Below are positions 1 through 13,109 of a stretch of 64,000 nt of DNA, in pieces (position 1 is the stretch's first letter; the number at the start of each line of letters is the position of its first letter). Source of the stretch: Atopsyche davidsoni. Taxonomy: Eukaryota; Arthropoda; Insecta; Trichoptera; Hydrobiosidae. The DNA lies in NCBI GenBank assembly GCA_022113835.1, contig JAILWY010000009.1, positions 8,408,001-8,472,000 of the forward strand. The letters run 5' to 3'. The position numbers and the translations under genes are program-made. The notes under the pieces were generated by a model. It ran no database searches and was not told the origin of the DNA. It saw only the letters and a program-made list of their open reading frames with translations.

Positions 1-480
1 TGGTTGGTATGATGTCACTTTCATCACTTGATAGTACTTGATGCGATTATGCGAGATTAGCGAGCCTCGGTAATGAAATTCGCAATTCACACTTGTATTC
101 GGTTTTTCATCAAATCTTTGGAGACTTCCTAATATTGAGTTAATCTTTTATTCTAGTTGAAGTAGAAGAGCTCGCTCATCATTCGAGTTATTTCGTAGAA
201 AATGATCACCCAATTTTCGCTCTAATTCAAGTCCTTCACGAATGACTTTTGCTGTAAACGCAACCGAGACCACTGTCGTGATTATTTGTTTCATTAACCG
301 TGTCTCTGCAACCCTGGGGAGACGATCGCTTCAGAATACAATGAACAGAAATATAAGCTACAGAGTTAATTATCGAGCCAACCGAATTAAAAAACTGTAC
401 AAATGTATAAATAAAGTATCGTGTAAATCGGAGGATAGGTGTATGGCATAATAAAAAAAATCTATGAATAAGAAACGGCG

Positions 481-740
481 GAAGTTTCCTAATTATTTTT
501 AGGGCCCCTGATCCCCGCGCATCTCAGGCGAGTCTGGCGAGTCTGGCGAGTCGGCTCACTAAGCTGAATGTTAAATATTTATCCAGCGGCCGGAAATGGA
601 CGCGGAATGTTATGAGAATGGCAATAACTCGCTTGCTCGCCCCGCCCCCCTCCCCCGCCCCCCGCGCCCGCTAGCGACACTACAGCGCTTTACGACCGGA
701 GCCATCTAGCGGGCGGTAGCCGCACCGCGTCACTGCATAA
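481..740. promoter_or_regulatory. GC island with tandem GCGAGTCTG and a CTCF/Pho-like site
   Basis: Three near-identical GGCGAGTCtG units at about 527-553, a C-rich run at 640-668, and GCCATCTAGCGG at 701-712, the same 12-mer as in the 22.36 kb island. Confidence 0.4.
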
Positions 741-1519
741 ACATTTCACGACGCGATTTTTGACGGCCTCAAATATGAATGCCGCCCGACTGAGTCGCCG
801 CATCGGCACTGCACTCACAGGATTAATGGAAATAAACCGGCTGTAAAACGTTATATTGCCGACACCTGCAAACGCAGGCCGGCCGAGTTATTGCACTCGA
901 TGCAATATTAGTTGAGGCTTCTCCGTTCGTCAATTTCAGGATAAGAACGTCTCCAGTTTCTCTGGGAGTCGCGGGTTTTGGTGCGACGCGAGACTCGAGC
1001 CGCCCGAATACCTGCAGCGATAACGGCATAATGCTTTAAGGTCTCTCGAGTTATATGGAGCGGGAGCTCGTGAAACGGGGGCCCCGGGGGAGGCCGGAGA
1101 GGCGGGGAGGCGGGGGAGGTGGCCGCCTGGAGACCGGCCCATAAAGCTGGCGACATTTATATGGGCCACCGGCGCCTCTGAGGTCCACCAGTAATGATCA
1201 TTTTACAGCCCCGCCGCGCCGCGATGCTGCCGGCGCCGCTACGCTCTGTTTTGAATCTGTATTTAAGATTGAATAAACAACCAAATACAGTAAAAAATTT
1301 CAACAAGCATTTCAAGCATACAAGCTTTTTTGTGAAATAACCAGTATTTTATAAATATCGTGTGCCCTTCTAATTACTTAGTGGATCATCAAATCGTTGA
1401 TTTTTCCTCTAACACAATTATAAACATTGCAGTCTTGATCTATAATCTTTACTCCGAAAACCCTTATTTCGATTTTATGAAAGATGATTCACTTGTTTAA
1501 CGTTGTATTAAAAAAAGTA

Positions 1520-2790
1520 TTAGGTGTACAATTAGGTTTTAAAGGATTTTCAAGAGATGGCATTACTAGTATTAAATCTAAACGGACATTGTTGCAACTA
1601 ACTTCATTTTATAACCCCATCATTAGGCTTTCTTTTTCATTATTTGTCATTTTGCAGAAGTGGAAAAAACTTAGTTTTTGTGTGTACAAAAACAAAACAC
1701 AATTTGCGGGAAAGCTTACTTTTCTGCTGCTCCCATTTCCAAGAAAAGTGCAGCTAAAGGCCATCGAATGCTGCAAGAAGCTTACGGAGAACATGCTTCA
1801 TCGATTTCCATGAATAAATTTTGGTAAAAACGTTTTAGAAGTGGTGATTTTAATACCAATGACAAAGAGCGCGAAGGGCAGCCAGAAAAATTTGAGGATG
1901 CCGAATTGGAGGCTATATTGGATTAAGACTCGTGCCAAATGCAAGAAGACCTCGCAAAAACTATGGGAGTGACTCAACAACCCATATCCGTTTGCTTAAA
2001 ATCCATCGGAGGGGTCCAAAAGGTAGTATATTGGGTACCGTATGAATTGAAGACAAGAGACGTCGAACGCCACTTTTTCATTTGTGATCAGCTGCTCTAA
2101 CAGCAAAAAAGAAAAGGTTTTTTGCATCGTATTGTGACTGGTGACGAAAAATAGGTTCATTACGATAACCCCAAGCGCAAAATATCATGGGGACCGCCTG
2201 GCCATACGCCAAAATCGATGCCAAAGCCGAAAATTCACGGTGGCAAAGTCATGCTCTGTATTTGGTGGGACCTATTGGGCGTGGTGTACTATGAGCTGTA
2301 TCACCAAGTGAAACCATCACAGGACAACTTTACCGAACTCAGTTGATGCGTTTGAGCCGAGCACTGTGGGAAAAACGGCCACAATACGAGAAGAGGCACG
2401 ACAAGGTAATTTTGCAACATGACAACGCTCGGCCACATGTTGCGCAGCCGGTCAAAACATACCTTGAAACGCTGAAATGAAAAGTCCTACCCCACCCGCA
2501 ATATAGCCCAGACATTGCTCCTTCCGACTACCATTTGTTTTTGTCGATGACGCAGGCTCTTAAGGGTCAGCACTTCCGCTCTTTTGAAGAAGTCCAAAAT
2601 TGGATCGATTCATGGATTGCATCAAAAGACACATCGTTTTTTCGAGATGGTATCCAAAAATTGCCAGAAAGATGAGAAAAAGTAGTGGCTAGCGTTGGAC
2701 AATACTTTGAAAAATTAACTTGTAACAATTTTTTCACAATAAATTGTCAAACTTGAAAAAAAATCCTTGAAAACTTATTTATACAGCTAA
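1520..2790 (+). mobile_element. full-length but dead mariner transposon (DD34D)
   Basis: Seen: flanked by TA on both sides (1518-1519 and 2791-2792). The ends form imperfect inverted repeats of about 40 bp: TTAGGTGTACAATTAGG at the left, TTAGCTGTATAAATAAG reading in from the right, both followed by GTTTT and AAGGATTTT. The 1271-bp length is normal for mariner. A plus-strand transposase can be followed from about 1748 to 2756. Catalytic Asp codons are at 2143 (in TGDEK), 2421 (in HDNARPH) and 2526 (in APSDYHLF), with 34 residues between the last two, the mariner DD34D signature. It is broken by several stops, including TAG at 2152, TGA near 2478 and 2674 where Trp is usual, and a frameshift near 2340. 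It is a fossil and not functional. Confidence 0.93.
1748..2756 (+). pseudogene. mariner transposase pseudogene
   Basis: Coding remnant inside the mariner. In order: a helix-turn-helix-like N-terminal part (KSAAKGHRMLQEAYGE, then a FRSGDF block), the TGDEK block with the first catalytic Asp, SWGPPG, KVMLCIWWD, the HDNARPH block and APSDYHLF, then a C-terminal LPERxEKVVAS block. At least five in-frame stops and one frameshift interrupt it. Three of the stops stand where Trp is expected, consistent with G-to-A decay. The first residues of the protein are not clear. Confidence 0.9.
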
Positions 2791-5689
2791 TAACAATATT
2801 ACTTGGTACTTGTTTTTTATGTGAAGTAAAGTCGTCTTTTTTAACTTATAATTAATATTAACTGTCTTATTATAACAATAGGATGATGGTCATGTAAAAT
2901 TTATATCAATTTTCTAGATTTGGAAAAATTATCAATTTCAAATGCGTTATGTTTTTTGACTTTGTAGCCTTGACTACCTTCTTCTCAAATTAAGACTGTC
3001 TAATTTTTCTTTTTTTATGCACTATGTACTAAAATTAAAATTACGTACTATAAAATATGTAGTACAATTAAAATTGCAACTAAGTACAAGTAATGTCATA
3101 ATATTAATATTTATAACTAATCAAACGATATAATAGACAAAATAATCACCTTGCCAGTATTTCTACCTTCTATTTTTGAGATTCAAATTTTCAGAGGACG
3201 ATAAAACCTTCGAGATATATCTAAACATCTTTAAACGGGAACCCTAACAAAGAACCGAGGGCCGATGTTATCACCGGACTTCCAACGTGGAAATTAAAAG
3301 AGCCTCGGGGATGATTGAAAGAGCTGAAAGGAGACTAAAGTTACCGGGTGGGTTGCACCCCTTCCCTTTCCTGACCGACAGAAACTCTAACTTTTCCTGC
3401 TAAATCTCAACCCTTAGTTTTGTTTTCATGTTTAACGGGATAGTTCGTATTCGAGTTGTAAATGGCGGTGAGAACACTTGCTTGTGTTGCAAGTCGCCAG
3501 AGTTGCTACAAACTATTGTAACTTTTTAAATATGTCTCGTTTTTTGTGTATTTAATAGTATTTTTCCATTATGAGTAAATAAGGATTGAAAAGTAATTAA
3601 AGTTATAAAATGTCGATTTAAAAACATTGTTAGGTAAATTGACAAGATTTATGTTTTTGGTGAAATATAAAATGATTTCAATAAATTCAAACACAGTTTA
3701 ATATAACATATTGATATCAATTATACTAAAACAACCCACAACCGGTTGGTTAGATAAAAAAGTAAAATTCGGCGCAATTCCAGTCAACTATTACAATGGC
3801 CGAAACCATATGATTTTTTTTTAAATATGCTTATTTAATAAGGATAATAATACTTAATAGTACGTCTTAATTGGAAAAATGGTTCAGAAGATTTTAAGAC
3901 ATTGAATTTTAATTTTAAAAGTGCAGTGCAATAATGGCATACAAATATATAGTTCTTATTGGCAAATTTCTTGTGACTTTTAACGTTGTGGGTATTAAAA
4001 CTGGCCCAAAATGATATTTTATAGTACTTAATGTGTCAGTACATATGTTGTATTCCTTTACAAATAAATATGTATAGCATCACGTACAAATTGTGATCTT
4101 TTTATCCGTCTACAGATAGCTACAGATATCGTTTATAGCAATTCAACCGTAACTTGCATAAAAAAATATTGTATAGTATAAGAGTTTGCATATCAGAAAC
4201 TTATATTCAATGCAAACAAGCTTGTATGTAGTACACATTTTATTAGATTCGTGATTGGAAAAGCTAAGGTGAAATCGCACCCGCAGCGGTGCCCGCAGGC
4301 TGGTGCAAGTTTGCAGCGATAGTGAGTGGAGAGGGTGAAGGAAGGGAGGGAAAAGGCAAACCCTTCACCCCTTTTCCTCTCCCCCCGCCCGCGGCGCATA
4401 AAGAGTTTGTGACTTAATTACGGCGGGGTAACTGATAACGCAAAAATTATTGCAAACGCGCGGATACTCCGTTTGAAAGAGTCTGAAGTTGCAGTAACTT
4501 TGTTCCCGGGGACACTTTGTTCGTGCGCGAGTAGCTAATAGACTCCGCATTATCTATTTGTGCGATTAGATACATTCCAGCTAACCTGACTCATAAAATT
4601 TCTGATAACATAATTGTCACGGTGTTGTTCAACTTTTTTGCGAGAAAAACAGAATACAACTAACTGAAAAACAAATTTATTTTAATATCTAAACTTTTTG
4701 ACTTTTAATATAAAATGTATTAAGACGTGTAAATGCAAACGTAGACATATTTGTGCCAGTCGTACGAGAGTCTGGTGTAATTGTCAGTTTCCCTTACGAG
4801 TACGATAACTGTGCCCGACGTCCGGTCCCCAAACTAACAGCACTCGAAAATACCTCAAACTTTAAACACAATTAGTTGCAAGGCCGGAAGGCCCTGATTC
4901 CAATCACATCACCCGCGTGTTCCGAACTAGCCCTCTGCAACGCAAACGCTATTACAGAAAACTACCTGAAAGCCCGTCCGGCCGAGGCTGCATTTGGGCG
5001 ACACACGCGGGAGCCTGGCGCAGGCTAAGTGAGAAATTGTGTTCACAATTTGATCGTGTCTATTATAATTGGAACTTTGTGACACTGCGAGGCTGCGGTG
5101 AAAGCTAAACATATTTAATTATTTTCAGCTCTGCGTAAAATACTCTATCTATATTTAAGCCTTAACTATTGATTATATTTACTTCCAATAATACAGCAAC
5201 TAATGTTGAATTCGGTTTGGATAGGCACGCAAGTCTCATATTTATATCAAAAAGTAATTTTAATATATGATGTATGTATATTATTATTATAGAAAAAATT
5301 TTATGCTGAGACTACTAGGATAATTTAAGCACTTAATATTTATATATTTTTTTATTTTCCCTTTTCACACTTATAGTTAAAATTATGTTCATACATAGGT
5401 AAATTAATTTTTGAAGAGTATCTTTAGATCTTGAAGCACTGTTTTGTTATAAAAAAATATTGACAACATAGAGAGTTGTTCGTGGATTTTCAGTTATACT
5501 ACATATGTTACGGAAATTGTATAACATACGGAAAAAGTTTCTACTTTAATGAAAAACAATACAATTTTATTTAACATAATTGTTGTTTAGTTTTATTTTT
5601 AATCTTAAAACGTTTTTCAAAAATGTATGTTAATAAAATATTACATTTGTTGAAAGCACTTTTTACAAAATAACGCACAACGATAAGTC

Positions 5690-5950
5690 ATCCAATTTTA
5701 ATGCAGGGGTAGATGAGAAAGGTGGGCGGTGATTTTTGGGCGGCGACGCTGACAACTCACCTGCAGCGGGTCTGCAACTTTAATGGCCCGGCCATCACCA
5801 GATAAAGGCCAATGGATTACTTGATGAATATTTATCCGTGTTTTCAGGACCGGCGGGGTGGGGGCGGCTGTCGGGAGTGACACTTGCTGGAGGCCAGCCG
5901 GCTTTTATAATTTGACGATATAATGGGGGACTTATGGAGGATTGTGAATA
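5690..5950. promoter_or_regulatory. GC island, candidate enhancer
   Basis: Contains AGATAA (5800-5805) beside CCAATGGATTA, i.e. GATA-type and homeodomain-type cores close together, within otherwise A/T-rich intron. Confidence 0.35.
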
Positions 5951-6140
5951 TTATAAATACTTAATCACCTTTGCAAGTATACGAGTAAATGCGAAATAAA
6001 ATTTTAAGCTTTTTTGCGCCTGAATAATGCAAACAGTTTTATTAAGGGTGTTGATTATATTGATTATCAATAAAAAAAATAAGCATGAGGGAGGATAAGA
6101 AGTTACTCACAACGACTGATCGGAAGGTTATAATTTAGAT

Positions 6141-6564
6141 TAGTGCTTCTCAAAGTGGTCCCTACGGACCCTATGGAGTCCCTGGGATCATTCAGGGGGT
6201 CCTTAGAAAATTAAATTCGATTTGGGGGTCCCTGAACAGCGTCAGGGGGTCCACGCAAGGTTTATTATAAAATAAATAAATCGTGACACATTTATATAAA
6301 TATGGAAGTTAAAATAAATAACAATGTATACATTATTAGCGTTTTTTACGTCTTAAGTAAAATATAAATATAGACAGGAGTCAGGTAGGTTATTACAGGA
6401 ACGCAATAGAGTCGATACTTGCACCAACTAGTCTATAATATGAATTTATGTTGTTTTTCACCCAGGGTCCGTAGGCAAGTTTTGACTGTGAAAGGGGGTC
6501 CATGAACAAGTTTTGACTATGAAAGGGGGTCCGTGGGCCAAAAGAGTTTTAAAAAAACCCACTA
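6141..6564. mobile_element. non-autonomous hAT element (MITE), 424 bp
   Basis: Seen: an exact 8-bp target duplication ATTTAGAT at 6133-6140 and 6565-6572. The element begins TAGTGCTTCTCAAAGTGG and ends in CCCACTA, whose reverse is TAGTGGG; both ends start TAGTG. Known: hAT elements make 8-bp duplications and have short inverted ends of this TAGNG type. The interior has no reading frame. It contains repeated GGGGGTCC units (five or more copies, some followed by GTGGGCC or ATGAACAAG), in blocks at each end separated by an A/T-rich middle. The clean duplication suggests a fairly recent insertion. Confidence 0.88.
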
Positions 6565-7104
6565 ATTTAGATAAATAATGTTTACTTGAAAATGTTTATA
6601 CCGTATTATTGATGCATTGTTGACATTTTTCAATTGTATATATGAGGTTTATTCTCGACGATTTTTTTTTTTTAATAATTTTTGATAGCATCCTCCGTTT
6701 TTTTTTAGGTAAACTTACTTTAATTAATTTTAAATGTTCTTTAATTTCTAATTAAAACCAATGCAAACTAACAATTTGAAAGTTTCATTTGAGACCCACG
6801 GCACAAGACGTCACTAAAGCGAGTCAATCTCCAGCCAGCGGCGGGGAGGGAGGCGTCGGGACGGCGACGCCTGTCTAACGGCCCCGCGGGGAGGAGGCTC
6901 CCGAGGACTGCGAGGCTGGAGGCACGCCGAGACGTCGAGGAATATGCAACTGTGACGCAAGCTACATCCCACACAAACGAAAATACCCACCCACCAGGTA
7001 AAAACACGTGAAAAATTCTAAAAAACTTATAATTTTAACGAAAAGCACTGAATTTATTCACTGATTTTTTAAATTAGTTTATATCGAAATAAAGGGAATG
7101 GTAC

Positions 7105-7562
7105 TTAACACACTAAAGGCGAGTCGGGTACTAGTACCCGTTCCGTGGACTACTGCCTGAAGGCGGGGCGCATATTAATACGTTTTTGAATGTGAAAAAC
7201 GGCAGAAGCTCATTTTATTCTTTAGATTTACAGCTCGAAATGTTTGTTTAGGACCCATCAACGTTACTTCTACCAATACTATCCAGTGATTCTGAGCAAA
7301 GTGACAATGAAGAAGTGGAGTGGTCAGATAACGATAATCCTCCAATTATTGAACAATATTTAGGACAAAGTGGTGTTGTTGTGATGCCAAGTAATCCGCA
7401 AAGTGTGTATGATGTGGTTCAACTTTTTATAGGAAACGATTTATTTGACTACATGCAAATCAAAGAGTGAATAGATTAGATTTCACACGTGCAATTTTAC
7501 GCGAATTTCGTCCGCTACGCACATCAGTTTAGTCAATTTGGTACCCGCCTAAAGTGTGTTAA
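7105..7562 (+). mobile_element. internally deleted piggyBac element, 458 bp
   Basis: Seen: TTAA at both ends (7105-7108, 7559-7562). Matching terminal inverted repeats run inward: TTAACACACTAAAGGCGAG at the left and TTAACACACTTTAGGCGGG from the right. The left end also has a 14-bp palindrome, GGGTACTAGTACCC, at 7126-7139. Known: piggyBac inserts at and duplicates TTAA. The interior keeps only the start of a transposase (listed separately). Most of the catalytic region is gone, so the copy cannot move itself but could be moved by an intact relative. Confidence 0.93.
7270..7470 (+). pseudogene. piggyBac transposase N-terminal remnant
   Basis: An open frame of 66 codons ends in TGA at 7468. It opens with an acidic Ser/Asp/Glu stretch (SSDSEQSDNEEVEWSD) and passes into VYDVVQLFIGNDLFDYM, the beginning of the piggyBac-type DDE transposase domain (family knowledge). 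An in-frame TAG precedes it at about 7250, and the domain is cut off after about 25 residues where the internal deletion begins. None of the catalytic Asp residues is present. Confidence 0.85.
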
Positions 7563-8612
7563 AATAAATATTTTGAGGTTATAGAGTATTTTTATGCGTT
7601 TCTCAAAACCCATGTTTCCGAAACATTCGCACGAGTTGTTTGGTATAAACACAACACAAATTATTAGATGACGATATTTTATCTGATAGGGTGGGAAACA
7701 ACGGTTTACAGAGCCACAATGAGGGTTGTTTAGCTTGTTTTTCCCCGACTGATATGTTTATATATAAGGTAATTTCATAAGTTGGCCGCAACGCAGACTG
7801 TTGGCGGCTGCACTGGGCCGCAGCTCGGGGCGCACTTACACCAGCGCAGTTATTAAAGAGATTGCTCCTTGGAATTAATTCCGTAAGCGGTAGTTTTTAT
7901 TTTGTCTGAAAAAACATTCCAAATGCTCTCTTGAGAGAGATAGCGCAACTCTTTTATCTAGAAGATCCCGCTTTTGGTTAGAAATAGGTGTTTTTTATCC
8001 TCCGTGAAACCGGTCGTACGTGTTGTATGCTCAGACTTTGCAATTACATTTCTTTGTTGATATTTCGAGCTAAACAAAAACAATTTACTCGCTCTTTGTC
8101 AATATATTGATTTTAAATATTATGATCGCTGTTATAAATTGAATGGTAATTTAAAACAATTTATTATGATAAATCTAAAAAAAATACTTCGCGATTTTTC
8201 AAAAGTCATGGTGTTATCCGCAGAAAATATTATTACCTTCAACAATACTCTAAGAAGATTTAATATTTTTTTTTACTAAGATAAAGTAGACATATCTTAT
8301 TTGAAATTAAAGTTAAGTCAGTGAATATAATAACTATTGGTAAAAACTAATTTTTTGACCACATTTAAAACTAAAGAAAGATAATGTCCAATTTTCTCTA
8401 AAAATTTAAGAAGTAGTTTTGTGAATTGCATTCAAAGTTTATACATTAATTTATAGATTAACTTAAATAGTCCACATTTAAAAATCAAAAAAATCTCAAT
8501 AAAAATCGACAATTATATTTTGGAATTTGACAAGTACCTTTGTTAAATTAAAATATATAAATGTTTTTTTTTTGGTAAAATAAAATACTATTGATATAAA
8601 AAAACCACTTAC

Positions 8613-8663
8613 CCGATTCCATACTGTCCATCGTGTCGGTTGGCCCATTGAGATCCTCCATAC
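8613..8663 (-). CDS. ush: u-shaped/FOG-like gene, coding exon 4
   Basis: Seen: minus-strand acceptor (TTTTAACAG|GT) and strong donor (TCGG|GTAAGTG) bound 51 nt, phase 1 in and out. With the carried G it reads 17 codons, GMEDLNGPTDTMDSMES, leaving one G for the next exon, which must lie left of base 1 of this window. It is acidic and methionine/serine-rich, like the preceding exons. It lies 28.9 kb downstream of exon 3. An ATG at its second codon sits in good context, so a transcript starting inside the preceding intron could begin translation here and lack the repressor motif (inference; Drosophila u-shaped is known to make isoforms with and without that motif). The least distinctive of the four exons by sequence, but its splice sites and phase fit. 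Confidence 0.75.
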
Positions 8664-10179
8664 CTGTTAAAAGAAAGATTACAAATAAGCTTGAGTAGAT
8701 TTTCATTTCTTAGATTAACTAATCAATCTTCAACATTTTTTTATATTGGATGAATATATTGTTTTAGCGGGGAAATAAGCTATTAAATTTACTCCACGTG
8801 AAAATTTTTATAATAATATAGTTAATTCAATGAAATTTTAATTATAAAGTAATATTATAATGCACTATTTACAGTTAAGGATTAAAAACAGTTTTTCTTT
8901 TGTCAAACTCCTTGCTAATATTTTTTCATTTTAATAAGTTATTTTTTTAAGTTTTCACTGACTAAAAAAAGTAAATATATATCTAGTTGATATGTTTCAA
9001 AAAAAGAATTTTTAATTTACACGAATGAATTTATTTTTACATGAATACTAAACACACTTTTTGCGATAAAACTGTTGCATTTATCGTTATTGATGCATTG
9101 TAGAATAAACAGCTTATATATAATAGAATACATAGCTTCTTTTGTGTTCAAGTGGACCAGAAAAATATACCATAGGCCTACTGAATTGTTGAATAATGGG
9201 TATTTTCACTGTTTTGGGGACCATTTCAGAGTGATGTGGCGTGAGACGCCCCGCGGCTTCCCCTGCTACCCAAACTACCCCTAACTGAATTCTACCCCGC
9301 CCTTATGGTCACTACGCCCCCGGCTAGGACTGACACCCCCTTACCAATGATATGTATCAGACAATTTACTTAAACTTCTTTGGTACGCCGTACTTTTCAA
9401 ATTCTCTTTTGCAACCCATGATATAACCTCATTCAATTTGCTCTTTTAAAATCTGTATTTTATTTTCATAATAAAATATTTGAAACAATCGACATGTTAA
9501 TTTATCTTAGTGGTGATATTTTTTGCAGAAAAACATATGTAATAGATTTATGATTTAAATCTAATTTTATTTAAGGATTCTAGGTATATTTTTATTCTAT
9601 AATTCAAACTTTTGTATAACTAGTACAAATAAGGCTCATGTAATACTAACTATATCAACTTACCACTTCTAGGGTTATATGTGTATTATACTAAATTTAT
9701 TTCCTGTTATTTATGGTTTTTTGATAAAACAATTATAATATAATATGATTCTAGTCTGCATGTACTGAATGCTGAAATGTAAAAAATGCAATCATTCATT
9801 ATTAAACTGAATGGAGTCTTAATTGATTTGCAAGACAAATTTAATATTAAGAGACATCTTCTGATAACTAATTTTTTTTCTACTTTCCATTCATCTTTTT
9901 TGTTTTATTTTTAACAGTTCTACAAAAAAGCGGTCTTATGTTGGTTGCGCTGTGCCTTGTGTAGACCGCAATATATAATAAATTAAATAAACTCATGATG
10001 CAATAGTGTACCATAACGGAATATATTTATTATCGCTTTTAAGAATAGTATATTGATTTCAACAAAGAGAGCCTCGCGAGTTTTTGGATCAACAATAATG
10101 ATATTCAAACATGCATACTTTATTAAAAATAAAATGATGCTTAAATTATCTCAAGAGGTTTGCTTCCGTTTGTGTATTT

Positions 10180-10460
10180 AATGCAGCAGCTGCTCTAACG
10201 TGAACCCAAACAATGCAGCCCGAGAGAGCCGCCTGCAATAGTAATGAGAACGCATTGCACGAGCGTTATAAAGTGCCTTGCATAATGAATGAATATCGTA
10301 TTTGGTCACTGCTGCCCTGGTGGCACATTATAATTAAGGTAATAGATAAGGGCGCACACAGCGTGGCGACCGTCACCGCGCGCAGCGAGACTCACCGCAG
10401 ATGATCATCTCATTACCTTAATCGAGGGACGCTCAGGCAAACCGACAAACAAATGAACAA
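10180..10460. promoter_or_regulatory. GC island, candidate enhancer
   Basis: Has AGCAGCTGCT (E-box), several TAATGA-type cores, ATTATAATTAAGG and AGATAAG (10344-10350), and ends just before a TA dinucleotide run at 10489. Confidence 0.4.
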
Positions 10461-10484
10461 GCCCGGCGCAATCTATTTCAGCTT

Positions 10485-10488
<4 letters not shown>

Positions 10489-10521
<33 letters not shown>
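10489..10521. repeat. (TA)n microsatellite
   Basis: About 16 TA units. Confidence 0.95.
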
Positions 10522-10525
<4 letters not shown>

Positions 10526-13109
10526 TCCATGCACACAGCACAGTGTTTCATGTAACTACTTGCATACTACTCGGTTGTACGTATTGCATTCAACTAGCAC
10601 AATAGTACAAAAATTTCCCAAGTATGCATTTACAAAAAAATATTCATACCTATACATCGTACATAATATTAATACTCATCTAGACATAGCAGCTCAAAGT
10701 AATAAATATTTATAAAATTATTATATTTATCAAAGTGCTAGAGAATTTCAAAACATATATTGTTTATTATATTTATTGAATAAAAGTAAGAAAGAATAAA
10801 AATAGTGTAAATTCGGTATCAAAAGCATTTTAAGAAGCATAATAGTTGCAGTTTCAATAAACGTACATAATACTTATAAAACTAAAAAAATAGTCGATAT
10901 ACACAAATGATCTATAAATTTATTTTTCAGAGGCAATCATAGGACTTTGACCCCAATCAAAGGAATTACTTGCATATAATTAAATTACATATAAATTTTC
11001 ATTTCGTGAAACGACAAAAAAGAACCTTTTATAAAATCATTAGAATGCGCGTTTTTGGCTGTTGTACGGGAGAGATTGGTTAACATATATTAAATGGGAG
11101 TACAATTAAATAATAAATACGAATCAAGTTCACGGTAGTAATGTGATTGTCACATTAATGGCATTAGATTAATTTCCCAGATACAGGGTGCGATTAAATC
11201 CCGACTATCAGGCCGCAGGGGTGGGCGGGGCGGGTGGGGCGGGGGCGGGGGCGGCCGGCGCCCCCTCAATGGGTTTATTGGGACCGGCGCGCAGCCTCGC
11301 TGTCATAAAATATAAATTTTATTTTCTAATGTCTCTCGGGGGGATTGTCAAATGTTTGGAATTGGAACTATGGCGCACGTTTGCCAGGGCGGCTGAACCG
11401 AACAAAAATGTGTGTGAGATTATTAACAAACTTTCGATGTACTTTGAATTTAGTTTTATTACCCCTGCTGCTAGTTTTTTTATTGTTTCAATAAAATGTA
11501 AGTTTTGGTAGATTTGTGAAATATTTACGCTGGTGTTGGAGAATTTTAAGTGTGTTATTTATTGTTCAAGAACTTTTTATTTTATACGCAAGTATAGCGC
11601 TTGGTCTATATATAATTTTTTTTATTTTGCAAATTATTACATCTGCGTGTTCATTATTCTTGTCACTAAGATATCACCTGATTTTACGTTAACAATTTTT
11701 TTATGAAGACACAAAACAGTTTATTCGTAATTAATAAATGAATGTATAACTTCTGGATTACTAAACTATACATACATAGTATAAACTATATAATTATATT
11801 GGTTCTTGATTATACAATAAAGATTTTCTTGCCGAATTCATACATTTAACTAGTCAGTAGCCCGCCCTACTACAAATTTTTATGCTGCCATGCAGTCAAA
11901 GATTACCAAAAATTATACTTTGTAAAAGCGTTTCGTAAAAGAAAATATTTTAAGTCAATTTTGCTATGATTATTGCTGTGAAGATTGAGTGATGAAGATT
12001 TTGAACAAATAAAGCGCATAAATGCTTATTCTGAAACCTAATGATAAAATAATAATTATTAAGTCGCTTTGATATTTATAAAACTAACAGCCATTGCTTT
12101 ATTTAATTTCTCAATATAAGTTTTTGGTTTCAGCTGCGTTCAAAAAGGGTATAAGGCTTTTATAACGACTTCTTAAGTGTATTTATTTACGCTGTAGATT
12201 TCAGGCACCAATCAACCATATAATCAACCTTAAATTGAGATATTTTAACGTGGATATGAGAAATAAGATGAAACCACCAGTTAGTACACGCATTCAGTGA
12301 ACAAATTAGTATTAAAAAATTATTCACATATTAGTAATAATGGGAAACGATCTGGATCACAAAAATCTTATAACAAATATTTTGATAACATGGGGATTCT
12401 ATTTATTCCAATTTATTTTACTTTTGATCATACATATGCTGCTATCCAAGTATACTATAATTGGCTGAAACTACTGCATGTCACGATAAAAATAAAGATT
12501 TGTTTAACGAGCAAAATCCTCACCCCTACCGAGCGCGTGTGCAGCCCTATCGCGCCAGAGCCAGTTACCCAGGGGGAGGCGAGAACCACACAATTGTATC
12601 GCATCATATTTTGTTTGCTGTTTCTTCATTCCCTTGTTTCATATAATTGCGCATAGTTGGTACAATATTACACACTTTTCGTTTTTCTTAAAATTTATTT
12701 TTTGGATATAAGTTTTTATGATAGTGCAGTGTTACTATAGATTCGTTTGCTATTTAGATTATTTTTTCAGATTTTAAAGTTATTTTTATACAAATATACC
12801 TGTAATAATTCAAACTTAAATAATATTACATTTGCACATACATGATCAATTTTAAAATAAATAATATCGGTTTTACTCTTTTGAATCCTAAACTGAATAA
12901 ATCACTTGTATAATTAGAAAAGGGATAAATTGACAATCTTTCGTTTCCGCAGCTTTGTAGTTTTTCTATTGCGCGAATTAAAAACACTTTGTGTTATAGT
13001 TTAAAATCCTCTTTAACGTTATTTAAAATTTATTATTTGAGCTTCTTTTAATTTGAAAGTAGTTTATTTAAACGATTGACTAAAACAGTTAAAAACGAAG
13101 ATAAGCCGT

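Larger units (their letters stand above)
1..8612 (-). other. start of the intron after exon 4, running off the left edge
   Basis: Begins at the exon 4 donor and continues beyond base 1; no further exon was found. It carries three DNA transposons (mariner 1520-2790, hAT 6141-6564, piggyBac 7105-7562) and GC islands near 0.48-0.74, 1.06-1.25, 3.25-3.42, 4.26-4.56, 5.69-5.95, 6.79-6.99 and 7.78-7.87 kb. The remainder is A/T-rich with nothing recognisable. Confidence 0.6.
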
